A stretch of DNA of 64,000 bases from Rhodocyclaceae bacterium (GTDB lineage Bacteria > Pseudomonadota > Gammaproteobacteria > Burkholderiales > Rhodocyclaceae), in the NCBI GenBank assembly GCA_030824275.1, contig JAVBXY010000003.1, positions 1 to 64,000 on the forward strand. The letters run 5' to 3'. Within the stretch, counting starts at the first letter, position 1. Each line of letters starts with the position of its first letter. Both the position numbers and the translations under genes were made by a program. Below are positions 1 through 11,735 of the stretch, piece by piece. Below the pieces are notes generated by a model. The model saw only the letters and a program-made list of their open reading frames with translations, had not been told where the DNA came from and did not search any database.

Positions 1-240
1 GACGAAGGCAAGGCCGCCCCGGAGATCACCTCGATCATGAAGCGCAACAGTTGCGGCAAGGCCCTGGACATCGCCCGCATGGCAAGAGACATGCATGGCG
101 GCAACGGCATCTCGGACGAGTACGGCGTGATCCGCCATGTGGTGAATCTGGAGGTCGTGAATACCTACGAGGGGACGCACGACGTTCATGCGCTGATCCT
201 GGGTCGGGCCATGACCGGGATTGCAGCCTTTGGCGATTGA
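1..240 (+). CDS. gcdH: Glutaryl-CoA dehydrogenase, C-terminal part (cut by window start)
   Basis: The frame is open from base 1 and stops at 240, giving the last 79 residues of an acyl-CoA dehydrogenase. The stretch [20 protein letters not shown] followed by DEYGVIRH and [17 protein letters not shown] is the signature end of glutaryl-CoA dehydrogenase. The Glu in NTYEGT is the family's catalytic base. The enzyme oxidises and decarboxylates glutaryl-CoA to crotonyl-CoA in lysine, tryptophan and aromatic catabolism, using FAD. The N-terminal three quarters lie outside the window. It converges on dnaJ, with a strong hairpin between them. Confidence 0.9.
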   Translation, partial: DEGKAAPEITSIMKRNSCGKALDIARMARDMHGGNGISDEYGVIRHVVNLEVVNTYEGTHDVHALILGRAMTGIAAFGD

Positions 241-250
241 TAACTGTTCT

Positions 251-279
251 GCCAGCACCGACGAAAAGTCGGTGCTGGC
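251..279. terminator. Perfect 12-bp hairpin between convergent gcdH and dnaJ
   Basis: GCCAGCACCGAC (251-262), loop GAAAA, then GTCGGTGCTGGC (268-279): all 12 pairs are Watson-Crick. There is no T tract on either side. Its position between two stop codons suggests a bidirectional terminator or transcript-end stabiliser. The right arm is part of a copy of the dispersed 24-25 bp repeat of this window. Confidence 0.7.
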
Positions 280-288
280 GGGACGACG
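264..288 (+). repeat. Dispersed 24-25 bp repeat, copy 1 (intergenic)
   Basis: AAAAGTCGGTGCTGG followed by CGGGACGACG differs from the family consensus at two positions. It forms the right arm of the 251-279 hairpin, so here the repeat is paired with an inverted partial copy. Confidence 0.65.
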
Positions 289-293
289 ATCAA

Positions 294-1424
<1,131 letters not shown>

Positions 1425-1454
1425 AGTTTTCAAGCCAGGTTTTCAAGCCAAAAA

Positions 1455-1496
1455 GGCACGGAAGACACAGAGTGGTTTCCCCTGTGGTTCCGTGCC
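1455..1496. other. Hairpin in the dnaK-dnaJ gap
   Basis: GGCACGGAA (1455-1463) pairs with TTCCGTGCC (1488-1496), with an inner CACAG/CTGTG pair. It lies in the 90-base gap between dnaK and dnaJ. It could moderate readthrough or protect the dnaK message. There is no T run, so simple termination is unlikely. Confidence 0.5.
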
Positions 1497-1514
1497 CTCG
1501 GCGGTCAGCAGGGA

Positions 1515-3446
<1,932 letters not shown>

Positions 3447-3515
3447 GGTGATGTCCTTGTTGGTAATTTCAGGAAATACTGAGTTGTTCGGAATATGGGG
3501 TTATTGGCTCGGGCT

Positions 3516-4088
3516 TCAAGCCTTTGCCTTGGAAACCACGACCAGGGCGGGGCGGATCACCCGCTCGTGCAGGGCATAGCCCTTTTGCAGCACGTTGAGC
3601 ACGGTATTCGGTTCGCCGTCGGCTTCTAGCTGGCTGATGGCCTGGTGCCTGTGCGGATCGAATTTCTCGCCTTGCGGGTTGATTTCCACGAGGCTGGATT
3701 TCTCGAAGGCCGAGACGAGTTGGCGCAGGGTCAGTTCGACGCCGGACTTGAGAGCTTCGGCGCCCTGGTTTTCGTTGGCGAGGGCGGCCTCCAGGCTGTC
3801 CTTGACCGCCAGCAGCTCACCGGCGAAGCGTTCGACGGCGAACTTGCCGGCCTTGGTGATGTCTTCCTGGGCGCGGCGGCGGATGTTCTCGCCATCGGCC
3901 TTGGCGCGCAGCCAGGCATCGTGGTGCTCGGCGGCCTTGAGTTCGGCGGCCTTGAGCATGTCTTCCAGGCTGGGCATGACGTCCGTAGTCGGTTCGTCAG
4001 AAGTCGGCGCTGGCGGGACGGCGGCATTGGTGGCGTTGCTGGCGTCGGGCAATGCGTCGGGGGATAGTGGATTTTGATTGTCCTGCAT
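3516..4088 (-). CDS. grpE: Nucleotide exchange factor GrpE
   Basis: Exchanges ADP for ATP on DnaK. The product is 190 residues from the ATG giving MQDNQNPLS, which has AGGAG seven bases upstream. A further in-frame ATG at 4118 gives 200 residues, but it overlaps the -10 box of the sigma-32 promoter and has no SD, so I reject it. The N-terminal ~45 residues look disordered. A coiled coil (about 48-110, rich in AELKAAEHH and DAWLRAKAD) and the C-terminal beta wing ending in [20 protein letters not shown] follow. The disordered part contains AAVPPAPTS, encoded by a copy of the dispersed repeat. Confidence 0.97.
   Translation of the reverse strand: MQDNQNPLSPDALPDASNATNAAVPPAPTSDEPTTDVMPSLEDMLKAAELKAAEHHDAWLRAKADGENIRRRAQEDITKAGKFAVERFAGELLAVKDSLEAALANENQGAEALKSGVELTLRQLVSAFEKSSLVEINPQGEKFDPHRHQAISQLEADGEPNTVLNVLQKGYALHERVIRPALVVVSKAKA
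4001..4023 (+). repeat. Dispersed repeat, copy 2 (inside grpE)
   Basis: AAGTCGGCGCTGG followed by CGGGACGGCG matches the consensus exactly over 23 bases. It is antisense to grpE, which reads it in frame as AVPPAPT in the disordered N-terminus. Confidence 0.85.
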
Positions 4089-4116
4089 GGGTCGGGCTCC
4101 TGAATTGACCCGCCCC

Positions 4117-4144
4117 ATATGAGGGCAATCCGGGGCCTTTCAAG
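4117..4144 (-). promoter_or_regulatory. Sigma-32 heat-shock promoter of grpE-dnaK-dnaJ
   Basis: On the minus strand CTTGAAA (4144-4138), 13 bases, then CCTCATAT (4124-4117). This matches the sigma-32 consensus CTTGAAA-N13-CCCCATNT at all but one position. A start near 4110 would leave a leader of about 22 bases with an SD before the ATG at 4088. Confidence 0.8.
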
Positions 4145-4150
4145 CCCCGG
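4130..4150. terminator. 7-bp GC hairpin overlapping the sigma-32 -35 box
   Basis: CCGGGGC (4130-4136) and GCCCCGG (4144-4150) are perfect complements around a 7-base loop that contains most of the heat-shock -35 element. It lies just after the chemoreceptor stop and could end that transcript. It lacks a T tract. Confidence 0.45.
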
Positions 4151-4162
4151 TTGAAACAATTT

Positions 4163-5785
4163 TCAGGTACGGAAGCGACCGACCGTGTTTTGCAGGTTTT
4201 CCGCCAGGGATTCCAGTTTCTGGGCCGATGCCGCCGTCTGGTCGATGGCGGCGGCGTTCTCCCGCGCCATGGCGGCGATGGCCTCGATATTGTGGGCGAC
4301 TTCGCTGCTGACACGGCGCTGCTCGTCGGTGGCGCTGGCGATGGCATCCAGGCCATGACCCACTTCAGTCACCGAGCTGCTGGCGGCAGAGAGCACGTCG
4401 GCCACGGTTTCCATCGACTTCTGGCTGGAGGTGATGTGCTCAAGGCCGTTGTCGATCGACTGTCGTACCACATCGGCCTGTTGCGACAGGGTATGGGTGA
4501 TGGAGTCGATCTCGCTGGCTGATGCGCTGGATTTTTCGGCCAGCTTGCGCACTTCGTCGGCGACCACGGCAAAGCCTCGGCCCTGCTCGCCGGCACGGGC
4601 GGCTTCGATGGCGGCGTTGAGGGCCAGCAGGTTGGTCTGGTCGGCGATGTCCTTGACTTCACGCGTCATGCTGGTGATGGCCTCGGTGCTCTTGACGAAC
4701 TGGGCGACTGCGTTGGCGATCTCCTTGACCGTGTTCTCCACCAGTCCGACCTCGCCAATCAGTTTCGACAGGCTCTGGTTGCCCTCGTCGGAACGACGCA
4801 GGCTCTCGCGGGACTGCTCATGGACGTGCTCGGTGCTCTGGGCGATGGAGGTAATGCTGGAGACCATCTGCTCGACGGCGGCTGCGGCCATGGCCGATTT
4901 GTCGTCCTGCTGCGTCGAACTGGCGGCCACCTGGCCGGCGCTGCCCGACAATTCGCGGGCCGCCGATGACACCTGGCTGGCTGATTCGCTGACATGGCGG
5001 ACCAGGGCGCTGAACTTGCCCATCATTTCGTTGAAGGCCGCCGCCGCATCGCCGATTTCGTCCTTGCTGCGGATGTCGAGCCGGCGGGTGAGATCGCCTT
5101 CACCGCTGGAAATATCGCGCAGGCCGACCACCATCTTGTCCAGCGGCGCGGTGACGAAGTTGCGGATGAACAGATAGATGAAGGCGAGCAGGGGAATGCT
5201 GACGACGATGGCGGCGAGTAGCGACTTGATGCGTTGGCTGCTCACGGCCTTGTTGACCTGGTCGAGGGTGATTTTCATGCTGACCACGCCGAGCACCGTT
5301 TTTTCCGGCACCTGGTGGCACATCAGACAGTCCTTGCCGAGGTAGTTTTTCTGCGCGAGGGCGGGGCGCACGACGCGGAGGAACTCGCCTTTATCGTCGG
5401 ACTGGATGGCACTGAATTCCTGGCCGCTGGCGAGCACCTGCTTCTCCACCGCGTCGCTAGCTCCGGCGTCTTTGGCGTTACCGGGGCCGAACTGCTTGCT
5501 GACGTTTTCGCCCCGGATGACCTTGAGGTCGCGGATGATCGAGAGCTGCTTGATCTGGTCGAGGAAGACCTCACGCTGGCCGACGGTGCCGGTGATCATC
5601 ATGCCGGTGAGGCCGGCCATGGTGGCTTCGTGCATGGAGAGGGAGAATTCCCGCGCCTGCTCGATGGCGGTCTCGTGATTGACCCGGCTCTCCCAGAAGA
5701 TCATGCCCGACCATGCGATCAACAGCATCAGCCAGATGGCTGCGGTAAGTCGAATCCAGATTTTGAGATCGGAAATACGGGCCAT
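4163..5785 (-). CDS. Methyl-accepting chemotaxis protein with a periplasmic c-type heme motif
   Basis: Membrane chemoreceptor of 540 residues from MARISDLK (GGAGAG SD upstream; an in-frame TTG 36 bases earlier is weaker). One membrane segment lies at about 9-29. A periplasmic domain follows with CLMCH at residues 153-157, a CxxCH heme c attachment motif, as in DUF3365/Tll0287-like sensors. A second membrane segment lies at about 188-208, then HAMP, then the MCP signalling hairpin with its conserved tip ([19 protein letters not shown]). No cheA or cheW is near, so it must work with a remote array. A role in redox, oxygen or nitric-oxide sensing is inference from the heme motif. Confidence 0.9.
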   Translation of the reverse strand: MARISDLKIWIRLTAAIWLMLLIAWSGMIFWESRVNHETAIEQAREFSLSMHEATMAGLTGMMITGTVGQREVFLDQIKQLSIIRDLKVIRGENVSKQFGPGNAKDAGASDAVEKQVLASGQEFSAIQSDDKGEFLRVVRPALAQKNYLGKDCLMCHQVPEKTVLGVVSMKITLDQVNKAVSSQRIKSLLAAIVVSIPLLAFIYLFIRNFVTAPLDKMVVGLRDISSGEGDLTRRLDIRSKDEIGDAAAAFNEMMGKFSALVRHVSESASQVSSAARELSGSAGQVAASSTQQDDKSAMAAAAVEQMVSSITSIAQSTEHVHEQSRESLRRSDEGNQSLSKLIGEVGLVENTVKEIANAVAQFVKSTEAITSMTREVKDIADQTNLLALNAAIEAARAGEQGRGFAVVADEVRKLAEKSSASASEIDSITHTLSQQADVVRQSIDNGLEHITSSQKSMETVADVLSAASSSVTEVGHGLDAIASATDEQRRVSSEVAHNIEAIAAMARENAAAIDQTAASAQKLESLAENLQNTVGRFRT

Positions 5786-5881
5786 CGGACTTCTCTCCCC
5801 ACTTATTGTGCGTTTTTGCAAGTTTTGCTTGCGTTCGCCAAGTGTAACGCAGTCCGGGATAAGTGCGCTCTATGTCCTTGG

Positions 5882-6997
5882 TTAGATGCTCAGGTCGATT
5901 TCCTGAATCGAGCCGACATGGCCGTCCTCACTGAGGAAAATGCCGCTGGCGGTGATCGCGCCGAGATCGCTGTTGCCACTGCCTCGGAGCTCGAAGGGGC
6001 TGGCGACGTGTGCCACGGCGATGGCGCCGACCTGGCGCTTGCGCAGCGTCTCCAGCGTGCCGGCGCCGGTGACGTCCGGCGTCCAGACGCGCAGCTTGTC
6101 GTAGGCCGCGTCGTTTTCGTCGATCCAGCCATTGTCGTCACTGTCCAGCGCAGCCAGTTCGCCGAAGCCCGAATCGGTGGCGGGGCCGAAGAGTTCGCGG
6201 CCGTTGTCGATCTTGCCGTTCTGGTTCAGGTCGATCGCCAGGTAGCCGCTGCCGCCGGCCAGCATGGCCAGTTCCTCCTTGTTGCCGTCGCTGTTCAGGT
6301 CGAAGCGGAAACGCTGGTTGCTGAGTTGCGTGGTGGCGCCGTCGAAATTGAGCACCAGCGGGTCCTTGCGCGCCGGCACCGGCGCCGGCTTGGGCATCGC
6401 GTTGCCTACCCGTAGGCTGATATTGGTTTCCTCGCGGTAGCTGCGGCGCATCGACAGGTCGAGCTTGAAGCTGATTTCCTTGCCGTCGGCGGTGCGAATG
6501 ACTCCCTGAGCCGAGAAATCGGTCTGTTCGAACTCCTCGCGCACGGCGTGGTAGTTGTACTCGGCGCCGAATCCGGCGGGAAGGCTCTGTGTCGCCGACC
6601 GGGCGGCGGCACGGCCGGCGGACTGTGCGGCAGGCGCCGAGACGCCCGATTCCGGCATGTCTTCGGCGGAAAAGCTGCGTATCGTCTCTCCGGTCAGCAT
6701 CTCGATCATCGACCGGATCATGCGCAGGAAGGGATCCTTGTCGGCCGCCTCTATCGCGGCGTCAATGGCCGAGGCCGGTGTTGAATCGTCGGTGGCTTGA
6801 AAAGTCGGCGCTGGCGGCACGGCGGCCAAGGCGCGCGCTTCGTTCGACAGGCTCAGCCGGGGGCGGTTGGCGTTGCCTCTTCCCTCGAAATCCGGGCGCT
6901 GATTGCCCGACCACATGCGCAAACTTTCCTTTGATTCTTCACGGACATAGGATTGATGCTTCGAGTTGAATAGCAGGTTGGCGCTGTCGATTTTCAT
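5882..6997 (-). CDS. EF-hand/dockerin-like calcium-loop protein, function unknown
   Basis: The product is 371 residues with no signal peptide. The N-terminal 100 residues are low complexity. The C-terminal half has three acidic loops of the DxNxDG type: FRFDLNSDGNKEE, DLNQNGKIDNGRELFG and LDSDDNGWIDENDAAYDKL. These are typical of a widespread proteobacterial family with VCBS- or dockerin-like calcium loops. A GGGGGTC SD precedes the ATG. Calcium binding is inferred and no function is known to me. It contains AAVPPAPTF from a dispersed-repeat copy near residue 60. It is followed on the same strand by the MCP gene 96 bases on. Confidence 0.7.
   Translation of the reverse strand: MKIDSANLLFNSKHQSYVREESKESLRMWSGNQRPDFEGRGNANRPRLSLSNEARALAAVPPAPTFQATDDSTPASAIDAAIEAADKDPFLRMIRSMIEMLTGETIRSFSAEDMPESGVSAPAAQSAGRAAARSATQSLPAGFGAEYNYHAVREEFEQTDFSAQGVIRTADGKEISFKLDLSMRRSYREETNISLRVGNAMPKPAPVPARKDPLVLNFDGATTQLSNQRFRFDLNSDGNKEELAMLAGGSGYLAIDLNQNGKIDNGRELFGPATDSGFGELAALDSDDNGWIDENDAAYDKLRVWTPDVTGAGTLETLRKRQVGAIAVAHVASPFELRGSGNSDLGAITASGIFLSEDGHVGSIQEIDLSI
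6800..6824 (+). repeat. Dispersed repeat, copy 3 (inside EF-hand gene)
   Basis: AAAAGTCGGCGCTGG followed by CGGCACGGCG is a perfect copy of the C variant. It is read in antisense frame by the host gene as AVPPAPTF within a low-complexity region. Confidence 0.85.
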
Positions 6998-7058
6998 AAT
7001 GACCCCCGGCCGTAAAGTGGCCTTGATTCAAGGGTCTACGACATCGACATGGAAAAAT

Positions 7059-7493
7059 TTACCCCTGACTGCGCGCCCAGCGCACAAGATTTCCTGCGTC
7101 CATGGCCCCGGCCTGACGGGCGACCTCGCGACCATTGCGAAAGAGCGCCAGGGTCGGAATCGAACGGATGTTGAAGCGGGCCGCCAATTGCTGCTCTGCC
7201 TCCGTATTCACCTTCACTAGGCGGAAGTCCGGTTCGAGCTGGCGGGCGGCTTGGGCGAATGCCGGCGCCATCATGCGGCAGGGGCCGCACCAGGGGGCCC
7301 AGAAATCCACCAGCACGGGAATGTCCGAGCGGCCTACGTGGGCCTCGAAACCGGCCGCATCAAGTTCCAACGGTTCGCCGGCGAACAGTTTCCCCTTGCA
7401 CTTGCCACAGGTGCCGCCGTCGGCGAGCCGTTCGGCGGGCAAGCGGTTGGCGGCATGGCAATGGGGGCAGACGACAATCAATGCTTCGCTCAT
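7059..7493 (-). CDS. trxC: Thioredoxin 2 (zinc-binding thioredoxin)
   Basis: Cytosolic disulfide reductase of 144 residues. The N-terminal zinc module has Cys9/Cys12 (CPHC) and Cys29/Cys32 (CGKC). The thioredoxin fold carries the active site WCGPC at 68-72 and the cis-Pro region RSIPTL. This zinc extension distinguishes TrxC from TrxA. The start MSEALIVVCPHC has an AGGACC-type SD; the longer open frame upstream is not needed. It is divergent from the small secreted protein at 7608. No OxyR site could be identified by eye. Confidence 0.95.
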   Translation of the reverse strand: MSEALIVVCPHCHAANRLPAERLADGGTCGKCKGKLFAGEPLELDAAGFEAHVGRSDIPVLVDFWAPWCGPCRMMAPAFAQAARQLEPDFRLVKVNTEAEQQLAARFNIRSIPTLALFRNGREVARQAGAMDAGNLVRWARSQG

Positions 7494-7607
7494 GATGGGG
7501 GTCCTGAATGGGTATTTCCCTGATGTCTGGGCGAGGGCTATTTCTTCAAGGGCGGAATTTTGTCTGCGGCTATACTGAAACCCATCAGACATACGGGGAT
7601 CGACGGC

Positions 7608-7952
7608 ATGAAGCGGCATTCATTGCTACTGACAATATTTGGGGTGGTTCAATTGGCACTGCCTTCGCCAGCCTTGGCGGATGGCGGCTTTACCGGATTC
7701 CTGCGCGGTGTTACCGGCGCACTGGGTGGTACCGCAGCCCCGGCACCGCAGCAAAATGGTGTTACACCCACCTTGGGAGTGCGCGGCATGGACGAGGAAG
7801 ATGCTGCTTCGGCGAAGACTGCCCCGGCCTCCAATGGGGAACTCAAGCGCCTCGAAACCTGGGCGGAAACTGCACCGGGCGCCGAGGCGGCGGCGGCCAA
7901 GCGTGGCTTGGCGGCCCGCTCCGTGACGTATACCGAGGGTACGAAACCATGA
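7608..7952 (+). CDS. Small exported hypothetical protein preceding an M48 peptidase
   Basis: The product is 114 residues. It starts MKRHSLLLTIFGVV with a Sec-type signal peptide likely cleaved after ALA near residue 24. The mature part is Gly/Ala-rich, then acidic and hydrophilic, with no domain I recognise. The ATG follows GGGGAT. A TATACT -10-like element lies at 7571-7576. The stop overlaps the start of the M48 peptidase (ATGA), so the two are translationally coupled and probably work together, for example as substrate, partner or inhibitor. That is inference. Confidence 0.7.
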   Translation: MKRHSLLLTIFGVVQLALPSPALADGGFTGFLRGVTGALGGTAAPAPQQNGVTPTLGVRGMDEEDAASAKTAPASNGELKRLETWAETAPGAEAAAAKRGLAARSVTYTEGTKP

Positions 7953-8803
7953 ATCGACTTCTGGCGAAATTGGTCCTGACGATGGCAATGGGCGTCGTGT
8001 TTGTCGCCCCCGCCGTTGCCGAAACACTGAACCTGAATGCGATCTTCGGCGCTGCGAAAAACATCGGCCAGAGTGCGTCGCTGAGCAACATGAGCGATGC
8101 CGACGAAGTGTCCGTGGGCCGTGACATTACGACGTCCATGTTCGGGCGCTATGCGCTGGCTGGCGAGGACAAGTTGCAGCGCTATCTCAACCAGGTTGGG
8201 CTGTGGGTTGCCCTGCAATCGGGGCGCGCTTCACTGCCCTGGCGTTTTGCGCTGGTCGAGTCGCCGGAAATCAATGCCTTCGCCGTACCGGGTGGAACGA
8301 TACTGGTGACGCGAGGCATGATGCAGATGGTGGCCAACGAAGCCGAGTTGGCCTGTGTCCTCGGCCATGAAGTGGCGCATGTCGAACATAAGCATCATCT
8401 GGCCGTGCTGCAAAAGACCTTGCTGGTGCAGGCGGGGGCTGAAGCGCTTTCCGCACGCGAGGACAACGAGATCCACAAGCGCCTCCTGAGCGAAGGCAGT
8501 ACCTTGTTCAACCGTGCCCTGGACCGGGGCGCCGAGCGCCAGGCCGACGAGGTCGGCATCATGCTGGCAGCCCGTGCCGGCTACGATCCGGGTGTCTGCC
8601 TGAGCTTCATGCAACGCATGGCTAGCCTCAAGGCCGGCAGCAATGCATTGGAGTCGCTCTACAAGACCCATCCGACGGCCGAGGAAAGAAAAGGCGATGT
8701 CGAGAACGCATTGCGTCGTCTGCAGGGGGCCAGTGCTGGCGAAGGCGAGCGTCCGCCACTGCTCGTGAAGGTGGCTGAGTCGGCGAAGGGAAAGAAGCGC
8801 TAA
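7949..8803 (+). CDS. M48-family metalloprotease, periplasmic
   Basis: The product is 284 residues with an N-terminal signal peptide ending at about AVAE (residue 25). The zinc motif HEVAH is at 140-144, and ERQAD near 196-200 supplies the third ligand, as in M48 peptidases such as BepA/LoiP (YggG). No C-terminal TPR domain is present, so it is closer to the LoiP-like short forms. It overlaps the preceding small secreted protein by four bases. Its stop overlaps the convergent hemH stop. A role in outer-membrane quality control is a family-based inference. Confidence 0.85.
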   Translation: MNRLLAKLVLTMAMGVVFVAPAVAETLNLNAIFGAAKNIGQSASLSNMSDADEVSVGRDITTSMFGRYALAGEDKLQRYLNQVGLWVALQSGRASLPWRFALVESPEINAFAVPGGTILVTRGMMQMVANEAELACVLGHEVAHVEHKHHLAVLQKTLLVQAGAEALSAREDNEIHKRLLSEGSTLFNRALDRGAERQADEVGIMLAARAGYDPGVCLSFMQRMASLKAGSNALESLYKTHPTAEERKGDVENALRRLQGASAGEGERPPLLVKVAESAKGKKR

Positions 8804-9786
8804 CCCTTGTTTGCGTTGCCCGGATTCGCGTCTGCCGCGATCTCCGCTAATGCCGCGATCCAGTCGGGGCGTTCGTTGAGGCAGGGGATGTAGCGGAAGT
8901 CGCTGCCTCCGTGTGCCAGGAATGCCTCGCGGCATTCCATGGCGATTTCCTCGAGTGTTTCCAGGCAGTCGGCGGGGAAGCCGGGACAGATCACGTCGAT
9001 GCGGTTCATGCCGCCATCGGCGAGCTGTTCGAGTGTGGGTTGCGTATAAGGTTGCAGCCATTTCGCCGCGCCAAAGCGTGATTGGTAGGTCATGCGCCAT
9101 TGGTTTGCGGCAAGACCCAGTTCGGCCGCCAGTGCCTCGGCGGTACCTCGGCATTGGTCCGCGTAAGGGTCGCCGAGGTCGACCGAGCGCTGGGGAATGC
9201 CGTGAAAACTCATCAGCAAGGTCTCGCCGCGGCCATTGACCTGCCAGTGATCGCGAACCGACGCAGCCAAGGCACAAATATAAGCAGGGTGGCGATGATA
9301 TTCACGCAGCGTGGTGATGGCTAGGGCGTCGGGATGGCGCTTGAGCCAGGAGGTAATGGCATCTTCAGTGCTAGCAGTGGTGCTGCCGGAAAACTGTGGA
9401 TAGAGAGGGACGACAGTGACGGCGGTGGCGCCGGCGGCTTTCAGGCGATCCAGCGTGGCGGCAATCGAGGGTTCGCCGTAGCGCATGGCCCAGTCGATCA
9501 GCAGATCCCGGTTGCCGCGTTCGCCCAGCAGGCCGCGCAGCAGTTTGGCCTGACGTTCGGTATGCACGCGCAGGGGCGAACCTTCTGCCATCCATATCTT
9601 GGCGTACTTGGCCGCCGACTTGGCCGGCCGGGTGTTGAGAATGATGCCGTAGAGAATCGGTAGCCAGAGCAGGCGCGGCAGATTCACCACGCGGCGGTCG
9701 CCAAGGAATTCGGCGAGATAGCTGCGCAAGGCTGGCGCCGTGGGGGCGGCCGGCGTCCCCAGATTGGTTAGCAGGATGGCTTTCAT
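8800..9786 (-). CDS. hemH: Ferrochelatase
   Basis: Inserts ferrous iron into protoporphyrin IX, the last step of protoheme synthesis. The product is 328 residues, starting [16 protein letters not shown]. The family motif with the metal-site histidine is seen in [17 protein letters not shown], and the later [16 protein letters not shown] block is typical. The ATG overlaps the hrcA stop (ATGA), so the two genes are coupled. It converges on the M48 gene with overlapping stop codons. A longer frame extends upstream inside hrcA and is not used. Confidence 0.96.
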   Translation of the reverse strand: MKAILLTNLGTPAAPTAPALRSYLAEFLGDRRVVNLPRLLWLPILYGIILNTRPAKSAAKYAKIWMAEGSPLRVHTERQAKLLRGLLGERGNRDLLIDWAMRYGEPSIAATLDRLKAAGATAVTVVPLYPQFSGSTTASTEDAITSWLKRHPDALAITTLREYHRHPAYICALAASVRDHWQVNGRGETLLMSFHGIPQRSVDLGDPYADQCRGTAEALAAELGLAANQWRMTYQSRFGAAKWLQPYTQPTLEQLADGGMNRIDVICPGFPADCLETLEEIAMECREAFLAHGGSDFRYIPCLNERPDWIAALAEIAADANPGNANKG

Positions 9787-10802
9787 GGCGCCGACAGCGC
9801 CGAGGAGAGCAGCTTGGAGGTGATGTCGACGATGGGAATCACGCGCTCGTAGGCCATGCGCGTGGGGCCGATGACGCCGATGGTGCCGACCACCTGGCCA
9901 TCGACCTCGTAGGGTGCAGCGACCACGCTGCATTCGTCCAGCGGCGCGATCCCGGTTTCGCCGCCGATGAAGACCTGCACGCCCTCGGCGCGGCCGGAGA
10001 GTTCGAGCAGTTGGGCGAGGCCGGTCTTCTGTTCGAAGAGGTCGAAAAGGCCGCGCAGGCGGGACATGTTGGAGGTGATGTCCTCGACGCCAAGCAGATT
10101 TTTCTCGCCGCTGATCACGTACTGGGTCGAGTTGTCGGCAATGGCTTCGTTGCCGGCGGCCATGGCGGCCGTCATCAGGTCGGTCATGTCGGCGCGCAAC
10201 TGGCGCAGCTCGTCCATGATGCGGTTGCGCACCTGATCGAAGTCGAGGCCGAGGCAATGCTGGTTCAGGTAGTTGGCCGCTTCGGTGAGTTCGGAGGGGC
10301 TGTAGTTGCGCTGAGTGAACAGGATGCGGTTCTGCACGTCGCCGTCGGCGGTAACGATGATCAGCAGCACCCGCTTGTCCGACAGGTTGATGAACTCGAT
10401 CTGACGGATGCGCGGCTGCTGGCGGCGCGGTGCGACGACCACTCCGGCGAAGTGAGTGAGCTGGGACAGTAGTTGCGAGGCGTGGCCGATCACGCGCTGC
10501 GGTTGGTCGGGCTGGATTGCGCCCTGCATTTCCGAGAGTTCCGCACGCTGGAGCGGCTGTACGGTGAGCAGGCTGTCGACGAAAAGACGATAGCCCAGCG
10601 GCGTCGGGATGCGCCCGGCGGAGGTGTGCGGGCTGGCGATGAAACCCATTTCCTCCAGGTCGGACATCACGTTGCGGATGGTCGCTGGCGAGAGCTCCAG
10701 GCCCGAATGGCGGGACAGCGTGCGCGAGCCGACTGGCTGACCTTCAACGATGTAGCGTTCGATCAGGGTCTTTAGCAGGGTCTGGGCGCGGCGGTCAAGC
10801 AT
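9783..10802 (-). CDS. hrcA: Heat-inducible transcription repressor HrcA
   Basis: Represses class I heat-shock genes (typically groESL) by binding CIRCE when GroEL is free. The product is 339 residues, starting [21 protein letters not shown] winged helix covers about residues 1-80 ([26 protein letters not shown]), followed by the GAF-like HrcA domain. The gene is coupled to hemH. No CIRCE inverted repeat was found by eye in this window, so its targets lie elsewhere. The dnaK operon here appears to use sigma-32 instead. Confidence 0.96.
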   Translation of the reverse strand: MLDRRAQTLLKTLIERYIVEGQPVGSRTLSRHSGLELSPATIRNVMSDLEEMGFIASPHTSAGRIPTPLGYRLFVDSLLTVQPLQRAELSEMQGAIQPDQPQRVIGHASQLLSQLTHFAGVVVAPRRQQPRIRQIEFINLSDKRVLLIIVTADGDVQNRILFTQRNYSPSELTEAANYLNQHCLGLDFDQVRNRIMDELRQLRADMTDLMTAAMAAGNEAIADNSTQYVISGEKNLLGVEDITSNMSRLRGLFDLFEQKTGLAQLLELSGRAEGVQVFIGGETGIAPLDECSVVAAPYEVDGQVVGTIGVIGPTRMAYERVIPIVDITSKLLSSALSAP

Positions 10803-10852
10803 GCGGCGATTGTATTCATATTTCCGGGCCGCCGTGGTCTAATCCCGCCACT

Positions 10853-11725
10853 ATGACGTTTCGCACCATTGCCCTGATCGGCAAGTATCAAAGTCCCGAG
10901 ATCGCCGAGTCCCTGCTGTCCTTGGCCGTCTTCCTGCGTGGGCGTGGCATCGAGGTCCTGCTCGAAGAGGGCACTGCTGCCGCTGTCGGCGCCCATGGCT
11001 ACCCGGTGGCGACCTACGAAACCATCGGTACCCGCGCCGACCTGGCGGTGATTCTGGGCGGTGATGGCACCATGCTCAATGCCGCCCGTCGCCTGGCCCA
11101 GTTCGCCGTGCCCTTGGTCGGCGTCAATCAGGGACGTCTGGGTTTCATGACCGACATTTCCCGCGATGCGACGGTGGAGGGCATCACTGCCCTGCTTGAC
11201 GGCCGCTATTCCCGCGAGCAGCGCTTCCTGCTTGACGCGGAGGTGTTGCGTAGCGGCGAGCGGGTGTTCCAGACCCTGGCGCTCAACGATGTGGTGGTGA
11301 ACAAGGGCGAGGTTGGTCGCATGATCGAACTGGAGGTCAAGGTCGATGGCGAACTGATCCACGTCCTGCGTGCCGATGGACTGATCATTTCCACGCCCAC
11401 TGGCTCGACGGCCTACGCACTGTCCGCCAATGGCCCCATCCTGCATCCCGCGGTGGCCGGCATTGCCATCGTGCCGCTGTCGCCGCATGCCCTTTCCTAT
11501 CGGCCGATCACCGTGCCCGATGCCTGCACCATCGATGTCGGCCTGCTGACGCCCCACGACGGGCGCGTCCACTTCGACGGGCAGACCCGTTTCGATGCCC
11601 GTGCCGGCGACGTCATCCGCGTACAGCGCTCCAGCCACAGCATCACCCTCCTGCATCCTCCCGGTTACAGCTATTTCGCCATGCTGCGCGAGAAGCTGCA
11701 CTGGAGTTCAACGCCTCGTCACTGA
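10853..11725 (+). CDS. nadK: NAD kinase
   Basis: Phosphorylates NAD to NADP using ATP. The product is 290 residues. The GGDGTML motif with the catalytic Asp is at about 70-76. The [13 protein letters not shown] and [16 protein letters not shown] blocks bind NAD and the diphosphate. It starts 50 bases from the divergent hrcA and is followed by recN after 10 bases, a common nadK-recN pairing. Confidence 0.97.
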   Translation: MTFRTIALIGKYQSPEIAESLLSLAVFLRGRGIEVLLEEGTAAAVGAHGYPVATYETIGTRADLAVILGGDGTMLNAARRLAQFAVPLVGVNQGRLGFMTDISRDATVEGITALLDGRYSREQRFLLDAEVLRSGERVFQTLALNDVVVNKGEVGRMIELEVKVDGELIHVLRADGLIISTPTGSTAYALSANGPILHPAVAGIAIVPLSPHALSYRPITVPDACTIDVGLLTPHDGRVHFDGQTRFDARAGDVIRVQRSSHSITLLHPPGYSYFAMLREKLHWSSTPRH

Positions 11726-11735
11726 GTACAGAAAC

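Noticed and set aside
3447..3515. Search for a CIRCE element near dnaK or hrcA
   Set aside because: No TTAGCACTC-N9-GAGTGCTAA-like inverted repeat found in the gaps examined.
4089..4118. Longer GrpE start at 4118 (200 residues)
   Set aside because: That ATG overlaps the sigma-32 -10 element and has no SD; the ATG at 4088 has AGGAG at ideal spacing.
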